From NCBI GenBank assembly GCA_046086305.1, contig JBJSXI010000051.1:1-10480 (forward strand): a stretch of DNA of 10,480 bases, given 5' to 3'. Positions within the stretch are counted from its first letter, which is position 1, and every line of letters begins with the position of its first letter. This document shows, piece after piece, positions 5,330 through 10,480 of this stretch. This stretch comes from UBA668 sp046086305 (GTDB lineage Bacteria > Actinomycetota > Acidimicrobiia > Acidimicrobiales > Ilumatobacteraceae). The notes beneath the pieces were generated by a model. The model did no database searches, was not told where the DNA came from, and saw nothing but the letters and a program-made list of their open reading frames with translations. The position numbers were made by a program, and so were the translations under genes.

Positions 5330-6154
5330 TCAGCCGGTACCGAGGCTGGCTCGGAAACGGGCGAGTTCCTCGGGTGGCATTCGCACCACATGTGACTCGG
5401 TGGGGAATGCACCGGCTTCGACATCAGCGCGGAACTCGGAGAAGGCTGCGACGCGCTCGCGTTGCAGCCGTGCATGTTCGGATGCGAAGTCGCGATACCG
5501 CTTCGCGTGCCGAGGTGTGTGGTCGATCCCGGCCAGCGCCCGATGTGTGGGGTCGCCCAGCACATCCATCGCGAACAGGTACTGCGCGTCGCATCCCGGT
5601 CCAGCACCCATCGACCACAGCGAGAGTCGTCGCAGTCGCCGGCTGATCTCGGAGGCGACCTCGACGGGCACCACCTCGATCTCGGCAGCGATCGCACCCG
5701 CCGACTCGAGGGCAATGCAGTCCTGGTACATCTGCGCAGCACTCTCGGCGGTGGTACCCACGGCACGGAAGCCGCCGGTCCACGTGGCGCGCGACGGCAC
5801 GAGGCCGATGTGTCCGACGACGGGGATGTACTCCTTGGCGAGATGCTCCACCCGGTCGAGGCTGCCCGAGCAGTAGATGCAGTCGGCCCCCTTCTCGATC
5901 ATCTCGCCCGCCCACCGCAGGTGGTCGTCTGCCGACCCCGCCTCGAGATGCGACCTGCCGGTGAGGGTGAACAGCGACGGAGCGACGACGCGGTACTGCG
6001 GATGGGTGACGAGTTCAGGCGGAGCAGATGCGAGGTCGATCCCCGCCTCCTCGGCGGCGGCTGCCTCGTCGATGGAGAAGATGCGCAGCATGGTGAGCTG
6101 GCGCACACCCTTGAGGCCGGCGAGGTCGGCGACGGTGAGGCGACGGCGAGTCAT
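5330..6154 (-). CDS. PanB-like (ketopantoate hydroxymethyltransferase homologue), active site divergent
   Basis: The 274-residue protein aligns with PanB over its C-terminal two thirds: VVGHIGLVP at 112-120, TGGFRAVG at 126-133, the EVVPVEVA segment at 160-167 that holds the PanB catalytic Glu (here Glu160), MGAGPGCDAQ at 182-191, and the FRADVEAGAFPTE end. True PanB makes ketopantoate from alpha-ketoisovalerate and methylene-tetrahydrofolate using a metal held by two Asp (in GDS and DLPF) and a Lys/Glu in a VKIEGG motif. Here those places read GIDLASAPPE, APSLFTLT and CIYCSGS, so these residues seem to be absent while the GHIGL His (115) and Glu160 remain. I therefore infer a PanB-superfamily enzyme with another reaction, not pantothenate synthesis. 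ATG 6154 gives the normal length. No leaderless -10 is close; a TAGGAT at 6218-6223 (minus strand) would leave a leader of roughly 55-60 bases. Confidence 0.78.
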   Translation of the reverse strand: MTRRRLTVADLAGLKGVRQLTMLRIFSIDEAAAAEEAGIDLASAPPELVTHPQYRVVAPSLFTLTGRSHLEAGSADDHLRWAGEMIEKGADCIYCSGSLDRVEHLAKEYIPVVGHIGLVPSRATWTGGFRAVGTTAESAAQMYQDCIALESAGAIAAEIEVVPVEVASEISRRLRRLSLWSMGAGPGCDAQYLFAMDVLGDPTHRALAGIDHTPRHAKRYRDFASEHARLQRERVAAFSEFRADVEAGAFPTESHVVRMPPEELARFRASLGTG

Positions 6155-6295
6155 CGGTTGTCGCTCGACATGTGGCAGGTGTGCACGGTGCGGCCTCCCC
6201 GATGGATCTGCGGTGGAATCCTAGGCATGCGTCGGCCGGGGCCCTGGCGGTTGTCGAGTCGGTGGGCTCACGCCTCGGTCGTCTGCGCGCCGGAC

Positions 6296-6301
6296 TAGCG
6301 T
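6296..6301 (+). promoter_or_regulatory. leaderless -10 promoter (TAGCGT) of small membrane protein gene
   Basis: TAGCGT within ACTAGCGTCGA lies 7 bases before ATG 6309. The 11-base word is identical to that in front of the aldo/keto reductase gene more than 5 kb away. Confidence 0.6.
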
Positions 6302-6308
6302 CGAGCGG

Positions 6309-6782
6309 ATGGAGACCTTCGTGGTCGCGCTCGTCGCTGCCTCGCTCTCGACCCTTGGCTCGTTGATCCTCCAGATGTACGTCGCGCGCACCACGCGGCG
6401 GCTCACCTTCGACGATCGTCGGCTCTCTGCGCTGCTCGATGTCCGACAGGCCGTCGAGATGGCCTGCGGGCGGTGGTACGGGTGGGCCTCTGCGGTGCTC
6501 TCTCGAGCGACGACCGATGAGTGCAGAGACCACCTGCGACGGGCCGAGGAGTCGATGCACGAGGGCTGGTATGCAACGCGTGTCTTCGAGATCTACTTCC
6601 CCGACATGCTCGCCGACGCGCAGTCGATGCGCGAGGAGATGACGCGATACCGAACCGAGGCGCAGGACCAGGTGTCTCGCAATGAACGCTTCGACGGCCA
6701 GGCGCTCTCTGCGATGTCGCACGTCGACTTCGACGATGTCGTCCGCAGGGCGCGACGGGCGCTTGGATTCCCCGAGGCGTGA
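6309..6782 (+). CDS. unrecognised protein with one N-terminal membrane helix
   Basis: I do not recognise this 157-residue protein. A hydrophobic helix at about residues 4-25 is followed by a basic ARTTRR stop-transfer segment (26-31), placing the remainder on the cytoplasmic side. The soluble part is rich in Arg, Glu, Asp and Ala, predicted mainly helical, with aromatic segments GRWYGWAS (54-61) and EGWYATRVFEIYFPDML. This is the general layout of a small membrane-anchored helical protein. The start is fixed by the leaderless -10 seven bases upstream. It stands alone on the plus strand between two minus-strand units. Its codon use and GC look like its neighbours. Confidence 0.72.
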   Translation: METFVVALVAASLSTLGSLILQMYVARTTRRLTFDDRRLSALLDVRQAVEMACGRWYGWASAVLSRATTDECRDHLRRAEESMHEGWYATRVFEIYFPDMLADAQSMREEMTRYRTEAQDQVSRNERFDGQALSAMSHVDFDDVVRRARRALGFPEA

Positions 6783-6834
6783 GCTTCCGATGGAGGTAGC
6801 CGCAACCTGGTCCGATAAACGGCGCCGGGTGGAG

Positions 6835-6855
6835 TGCTCAGCGACGTGCTGAGCA
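6835..6855. terminator. perfect 8-bp hairpin between convergent genes
   Basis: TGCTCAGC (6835-6842) and GCTGAGCA (6848-6855) form a perfect 8-bp stem with a 5-base loop GACGT. It spans the stop codon of the VOC gene and lies 53 bases after the stop of the convergent plus-strand gene, so it could end transcription from both sides. No T tract follows on either strand, so it is not a textbook intrinsic terminator. Confidence 0.4.
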
Positions 6856-7275
6856 GTTGATCATCCAGTTGATGCCGAACCGATCGGTGCACGATCCCCA
6901 GTAGTCGCCCCAGAACTGTTCGAACATCCCCATGGAGGCCGACCCGCCTGCACCGAGCGCAGCATGGAGGCGATCGGCATCATCGCGACTGTCGGGCTGG
7001 AGGTTGATGGCGACGTTGTTGCCGGGTGCCAGTTGGTGCCCCATCGACGGAACGATGTCGGTCCCCATCAACACGTGACCTCCGAGGATCGGGAGTTCGA
7101 CGTGCATCACCAGCGCGTCCTCTTCGTCTGCGAACTGTGGCCCATCCGGTCCGGCGGGTACGTCGCGCATCCGCATCACGTCGCCGATGAACTCGGTGCC
7201 GAAGACGTCGCGGTAGAACTCGAACGCCTCGAGGGTGGTTCCGGGAAAATTGAGATAGGTACTCACTGACGCCAT
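6838..7275 (-). CDS. VOC superfamily protein, PhnB-like
   Basis: The 145-residue protein matches the PhnB-like branch of the vicinal-oxygen-chelate (glyoxalase/bleomycin-resistance) fold. It has STYLNFPGTTLEAFEFYRDVFG at the start (residues 5-26), a central EEDALVMHVELPILGGHVLMGTD strand-turn-strand (51-73), NNVAINLQP (86-94), and the typical end GDYWGSCTDRFGINWMIN (123-140). The fold comprises two beta-alpha-beta-beta-beta modules. Members are isomerases, dioxygenases or resistance proteins, but many PhnB-like ones have no known activity. ATG 7275 gives the normal family length and follows a TAGCCT -10 by 7 bases, so the open frame further upstream is not used. It is 61 bases downstream of the PadR gene and could also receive read-through from it. 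Confidence 0.88.
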   Translation of the reverse strand: MASVSTYLNFPGTTLEAFEFYRDVFGTEFIGDVMRMRDVPAGPDGPQFADEEDALVMHVELPILGGHVLMGTDIVPSMGHQLAPGNNVAINLQPDSRDDADRLHAALGAGGSASMGMFEQFWGDYWGSCTDRFGINWMINCSARR

Positions 7276-7282
7276 CGACGGC

Positions 7283-7288
7283 AGGCTA
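7283..7288 (-). promoter_or_regulatory. leaderless -10 promoter (TAGCCT) of VOC gene
   Basis: On the minus strand TAGCCT is followed by 7 bases and ATG 7275. This matches the arrangement seen for the other unit-opening genes in the window and suggests the VOC gene can be expressed independently of the mod/PadR unit. Confidence 0.55.
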
Positions 7289-7336
7289 CCAACGAGCCGA
7301 CGCCCGGCCGGACGACGACTGGCCACACTGCACCTG

Positions 7337-7870
7337 TCATGCGGCCGGATCAGCACGATCGATGCAGCGTTCGACGAAGCGGAGTGCGGCCGTTGCGGCC
7401 TCACATCTCCAGTCGTGCACGACGTCGGTGTCGGTGCGCTGACCCTCGAGGTTGGCCACGAGGGTCGACAGGCGACCGTGTTGTGCGTCGAGCATCTTGC
7501 GAATGTCGGTTTCGGTCTCGTCGGCAAGAACAACCTTCAGCAGCAGTTCGCTGCGCAGATCACGCACATGTTCGACGGGGCTGGTCACCCAACGACGGAA
7601 CGCGATGCGACCGTGCCGAGTGGCACCGAGGATGGTGCGCGTGCCACCGGCCACACCAGGCTCGTGCCTGCGCTCGGCGACGAGTCCCCGCTCGACGAGT
7701 TGATCGAGCGAGCGGTAGGTGAGTGCGCGAGACATCGACCAGATCCGACCGAGATCGGCGTCGGGTCGGAGGCGTGCGGCGACCGCGAAGCCGTGGCGCG
7801 GACCCGCGCAGAGAATGCCGAGGCACGCCCATTCGCCGATGAGCAGGCTGTCGGGACTGCTACGAGGCAT
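7337..7870 (-). CDS. PadR-family transcriptional regulator
   Basis: The 177-residue protein has the PadR layout. An N-terminal winged helix begins LLIGEWACLGILCAGPRHGFAVAARL (residues 9-34), continues WSMSRALTYRSLDQLVERGLVAERR (44-68; recognition helix near ALTYRSLDQL) and has a wing GGTRTILGATRHGRIAFRRW (75-94). A C-terminal helical dimerisation part (about 100-170) follows. PadR proteins are usually repressors that release DNA on binding a small ligand. ATG 7870 is preceded by GAGG six bases upstream (7880-7877), a good ribosome site, unlike the leaderless genes. It starts 36 bases after the modC stop, so it is most likely the last gene of the mod operon. No molybdate-binding Mop/TOBE domain is present, unlike ModE. 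Confidence 0.88.
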   Translation of the reverse strand: MPRSSPDSLLIGEWACLGILCAGPRHGFAVAARLRPDADLGRIWSMSRALTYRSLDQLVERGLVAERRHEPGVAGGTRTILGATRHGRIAFRRWVTSPVEHVRDLRSELLLKVVLADETETDIRKMLDAQHGRLSTLVANLEGQRTDTDVVHDWRCEAATAALRFVERCIDRADPAA

Positions 7871-7906
7871 CGGGGACCTCGGGTCGTGGAGTCGTCCGCG
7901 CGACGC

Positions 7907-8962
7907 TCATGCGGGCATCACCTCGATCTCGGTGGCCTTCACCGATGCGTAGACCTCGTCACCCGGTCGGAGTGCGAGGTGGTCGAGCGCCGCGACGGTG
8001 ATCTCGGCGATGAGCGGGAGCGGTCCGTCGAGGCTCAGTCGGACTCGGTCGCCGAGCCGATCGATGTCGGCGATCGTGCCCGGCCACGTGTTGCGGGCGC
8101 TGCTCGCGTTCGGCATGCCGCGAGCGATGACCACCGCCTGCGGCCGAATCACGGCATAGGCGTCACCGGGTGACGAATCGACCACGACCACCTCGGCACC
8201 CGAGGCCGTGGTCAGCACACCGGCCGCCACCGTGCCGCTCAGCAGGTTCACACCGACCAGATCGGCGACGTATCGCGACCTCGGATGCACCGTCACCTCC
8301 GAGAACGTGCCCGTCTGGACGATCCGACCGTTCTCGATGATCGCGACGCGGTCGGCCAGGGCGAAGGCATCGGTCGGGTCGTGGGTGACCAGCACGCTCA
8401 TCCCTTCGAACTCGCCGAGGTGGCGACTGAGCTCGCGCCGGACCGTCGCGCGCGTCCCCACATCGAGTGCCGCGAGCGGCTCGTCGAGGAGGAACAGCCG
8501 TGGTGACGCAGCCAGAGCTCTCGCCAGAGCGACACGTTGCGCCTGACCACCCGAGAGCGTGTGAGGCCGAGCGTCGGCATAGGCGCCGAGGCCGACACGT
8601 TCGAGCCACCCGTCGGCGCGGCGTCGTGCCTCGGCCCGCGGCGTGCGCCGGGCGCGCAGGCCGTAGGCGATGTTCTCGAGCACGCTCATGTGCTCGAACA
8701 GCAGGTAGTCCTGGAACACCATCCCGACCGAACGATGCTCGGGTGGGACGAACCGAGCCGCCGCCGGCTCATCGACCACTGCGTCGTCGATGGTCACCCG
8801 TCCGGTGTCGAGCGCAACCAGACCGGCGAGGACGCGCAGCACGGTGCTCTTGCCGGCGCCATTCGGGCCGAGGAGCGCAACGACCTCACCGTCGGCGATC
8901 CGGAGGGCAACATCGAGCTCGAGTGATCCGAGGTGGAGTCCGATCGTTGCGTCGACGCTCAT
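7907..8962 (-). CDS. modC: molybdate-type ABC transporter ATP-binding protein ModC
   Basis: The 351-residue protein is the ATPase of an ABC importer. All nucleotide-binding motifs are intact: Walker A GPNGAGKST (32-40), Q-loop Gln84 in MVFQDYLLF, signature LSGGQ (136-140), Walker B LFLLDEP (156-162) and switch His194 in VTHD. The C-terminal region from about 285 to 349 (WPGTIADIDRLGDRVRLSL through GDEVYASVKATEIEVMP) is a TOBE/Mop-type domain, which in ModC binds oxyanion and can regulate transport. The ATG at 8962 overlaps the modB stop as ATGA, indicating translational coupling. The open frame reaching 9961 is only the shadow of modB. Specificity for molybdate versus tungstate cannot be decided from sequence alone; the assignment rests on the ModA and ModB neighbours. 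Confidence 0.93.
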   Translation of the reverse strand: MSVDATIGLHLGSLELDVALRIADGEVVALLGPNGAGKSTVLRVLAGLVALDTGRVTIDDAVVDEPAAARFVPPEHRSVGMVFQDYLLFEHMSVLENIAYGLRARRTPRAEARRRADGWLERVGLGAYADARPHTLSGGQAQRVALARALAASPRLFLLDEPLAALDVGTRATVRRELSRHLGEFEGMSVLVTHDPTDAFALADRVAIIENGRIVQTGTFSEVTVHPRSRYVADLVGVNLLSGTVAAGVLTTASGAEVVVVDSSPGDAYAVIRPQAVVIARGMPNASSARNTWPGTIADIDRLGDRVRLSLDGPLPLIAEITVAALDHLALRPGDEVYASVKATEIEVMPA

Positions 8963-9783
8963 CCGGTCACCGGCGCCCGACGAACACCCTGGCCGAACCA
9001 CCGGTCGCGTAGCGCGACGAGCACGGCGAACGACACGACGAGGAGGACAACGGCGAGCATGATCGCCTGATCGGGGTCGCGCTCGAGGCTGACGTACACG
9101 GCGAGCGGCATCGTCTGGGTGGTGCCGGGGAAGTTGCCGGCGAAGGTGATCGTCGCGCCGAACTCGCCGATCGCACGCGCCCACGAGAGCACCGCGCCTG
9201 CGATCAATGCAGGTCGCACGGCCGGCACCGTGACGCGACGGAACGTGTACCACGCCGATGCGCCGAGGGTTCGTGACGCATCCTCGACACGGCTGTCGAG
9301 TTGACGCAGCGCAGCCTCGACCGTGATCACGAGGAACGGCATCGCAACGAACGTCTGGGCGATGACGACAGCGGTCGTCGTGAACGGCAGGGTGATGCCG
9401 AACCATTGATCGAGGTACTGGCCGACGAGGCCGCGACGGCCGAGGGCGAAGAACAGCGCGACACCGCCCACCACGGGTGGGAGCACCATCGACAGAGTGC
9501 ACAGGGCGCGGATGATCCCGCGTCCGGGGAGTTCGGATCGGGCGAGCAGCCAGGCGAGGGGAACCCCGAACACGACCGACAGCCCAGTGGCCCACACCGA
9601 GCAGACGAGAGAGAGTCGCAGTGCGGTGGTGACCGTCTCGCTGCGCAGGTCGGTCCACGCCTGCGACCACGGTGCACGCCACAGCAGGCCGACCAGGGGA
9701 AGGGCGAAGAAGGCGATCGCCACCACGGCGAGGGCGAGTGCCGGCGGCGGGATGCCGAGACGTCGGCGCCGACCACGGGTCAC
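8959..9783 (-). CDS. modB: molybdate-type ABC transporter permease ModB
   Basis: The 274-residue membrane protein has about five to six helices (for example around 14-35, 53-80, 92-114, 135-155, 191-207 and 240-258). The cytoplasmic EAA-type loop EDASRTLGASAWYTFRRVTVP (167-187) docks on the ATPase. GEFGATITFAGN (206-217) is characteristic of molybdate/tungstate permeases. With ModC and ModA it forms the inner-membrane oxyanion importer. The start is GTG 9783, which overlaps the modA stop TGA as GTGA; the basic TRGRRRRLG N-terminus before helix 1 fits an inside-positive start. The stop overlaps the modC start by 4 bases. Confidence 0.93.
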   Translation of the reverse strand: MTRGRRRRLGIPPPALALAVVAIAFFALPLVGLLWRAPWSQAWTDLRSETVTTALRLSLVCSVWATGLSVVFGVPLAWLLARSELPGRGIIRALCTLSMVLPPVVGGVALFFALGRRGLVGQYLDQWFGITLPFTTTAVVIAQTFVAMPFLVITVEAALRQLDSRVEDASRTLGASAWYTFRRVTVPAVRPALIAGAVLSWARAIGEFGATITFAGNFPGTTQTMPLAVYVSLERDPDQAIMLAVVLLVVSFAVLVALRDRWFGQGVRRAPVTG

Positions 9784-10480
9784 GGCGGGCCGAACCCGAA
9801 CGAGGCGAGTATCGCCTGGCCCTGCGGTGAGCGCACGAAGTCGACGAAGGCCCGTGCAGCGTCGGGATCCGATGACTGCGGTGTGACGGCGATCGGGTAC
9901 TCCGCCACCACGTTGACATCGGTGGGGATGTCAACAGCTGCTGCGTTGCTTGCTGCTGCAACGACGTCGGTGCGATAGACGATCCCGGCGTCGGCCTCGC
10001 CCAGGACGACCTTCGACGTCACGGCACGGGCGTTCTCCTCGAACGATCGGAACGTCACCTCGAGTCCGGCTGCAGCGAGGATCTGCTGTGCGTAGCGGCC
10101 ACACGGCACCTCCGGATCACACGCGATGACGATGAGTCCGGAGTCGGTGAGGTCGTCGAGTGACGTGATGCCCTGCGGATTGCCGGGGCCGACGATGATC
10201 TGGGCGGTGTTCGTCGCGAACACGAGCGGCTCGCCGGTGCTGCCGCCGTCACTCACGACACGACCCATGCTGACCGTGTCAGCCGCCGCGAAGACATCGG
10301 CCGGTGTGCCCTCGCTGATCTGGGTGGCGAGCGCGGAGGATGCGGCGAAGTTGAACGTCACCTCGATGTCGGGATGGCTCGCCTCGAACGCCCGCCCGAG
10401 TTCGGTGAAGGCGTCGGTCAGCGACGAGGCAGCGAAGACCTTCAGCTGCGCGGCGGGTGTGCCGTCGTCACGGCTGCAGG
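9780..10480 (-). CDS. modA: molybdate-type substrate-binding protein ModA, 5' end beyond right edge
   Basis: The minus-strand frame stays open to the right edge; 233 codons are visible and the start codon is not. The visible part begins CSRDDGTPA then LKVFAASSLTDAFTELG, the usual mature start of ModA, and continues with TFNFAASSALATQISEGTPA, ADVFAAAD, and IVYRTDV. The two Ser-rich loops (AASSL and AASSA) are where ModA contacts the oxyanion. The Cys at 10478-10476 just before the mature domain is well placed for a lipobox, so I infer a lipoprotein, but the preceding residues are off the edge. A GTG at 10361 inside the first domain is not the start. It feeds substrate to ModB and is followed by modB with a 4-base overlap. 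Confidence 0.93.
   Translation of the reverse strand, partial: CSRDDGTPAAQLKVFAASSLTDAFTELGRAFEASHPDIEVTFNFAASSALATQISEGTPADVFAAADTVSMGRVVSDGGSTGEPLVFATNTAQIIVGPGNPQGITSLDDLTDSGLIVIACDPEVPCGRYAQQILAAAGLEVTFRSFEENARAVTSKVVLGEADAGIVYRTDVVAAASNAAAVDIPTDVNVVAEYPIAVTPQSSDPDAARAFVDFVRSPQGQAILASFGFGPP

Noticed and set aside
5269..5766. Upstream open extension of the serine hydrolase frame, nearly 500 bases long
   Set aside because: It lies antisense-phase inside the PanB-like gene on the same strand in another frame. Its composition is Arg/Ser/Pro-rich like other high-GC shadows, and the signal peptide with lipobox begins at 5268.
6218..6227. Sequence around CCTAGG as a second iron box upstream of the PanB-like gene
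   Set aside because: It is only a 6-base palindrome without the TTAGG/CCTAA arms; it may instead contain a TAGGAT -10 for the minus strand.
7907..8962. ATPase as a sulfate, spermidine or iron ABC protein (CysA, PotA or FbpC)
   Set aside because: The closely overlapping ModB with GEFGATITFAGN and ModA with its AASSL/AASSA loops favour a molybdate-type importer.
8963..9961. Upstream open extension of the modC frame
   Set aside because: It is a shadow frame of modB and modA on the same strand. The ModC family starts at 8962, where ATGA overlaps the modB stop.

Overview
The window is high-GC DNA with compact, mostly non-overlapping genes. Nearly every gene that opens a transcription unit has a TAnnnT -10 hexamer only 6-8 bases before its start codon, and there are several GTG starts. 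This suggests an actinobacterium that uses leaderless transcripts heavily. A lineage near Acidimicrobiia/Ilumatobacter is my guess from gene content and style; no marker gene here proves it. Most of the window reads as ordinary chromosomal DNA. I see no transposase, phage gene, CRISPR array or toxin-antitoxin pair.

Left part (1-2400): the 5' portion of a DUF1800 gene runs off the left edge on the minus strand. Divergent to it are a tRNA-Leu(UAA), then an aldo/keto reductase of the YdhF type and a small NTF2-like (SnoaL-fold) protein. Each of these two protein genes has its own ACTAGCGTC leaderless promoter.

Middle part (2401-6154): a two-gene minus-strand unit of small membrane proteins (an unrecognised four-helix protein and a DUF4345-like protein, coupled by a GTGA overlap) is divergent from an FTR1/EfeU-type iron permease. 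The permease promoter contains a perfect 18-base inverted repeat that resembles a DtxR/IdeR iron box and covers the -10. The permease then collides tail to tail, with a 19-base overlap, with a beta-lactamase-fold lipoprotein gene. That gene lies downstream of a PanB-like gene whose metal-binding and substrate-binding residues appear to be lost.

Right part (6155-10480): an unrecognised one-helix membrane protein on the plus strand uses the same ACTAGCGTC promoter. It is followed by a long minus-strand run: modA (5' end beyond the right edge), modB, modC, a PadR-type regulator and a VOC/PhnB-like protein. modA-modB-modC are chained by 4-base stop/start overlaps and encode a molybdate-type ABC importer (binding protein, permease, ATPase with C-terminal TOBE domain). 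The PadR gene follows 36 bases after modC and is probably co-transcribed. The VOC gene has its own leaderless promoter.

No stretch above 300 bases lacks a gene. The points most worth a second look are the iron-box/leaderless-promoter architecture of the permease, the shared 9-mer promoter of three unlinked genes, the active-site-depleted PanB homologue, and the PadR regulator attached to the mod operon. I found no clear new multi-gene system.
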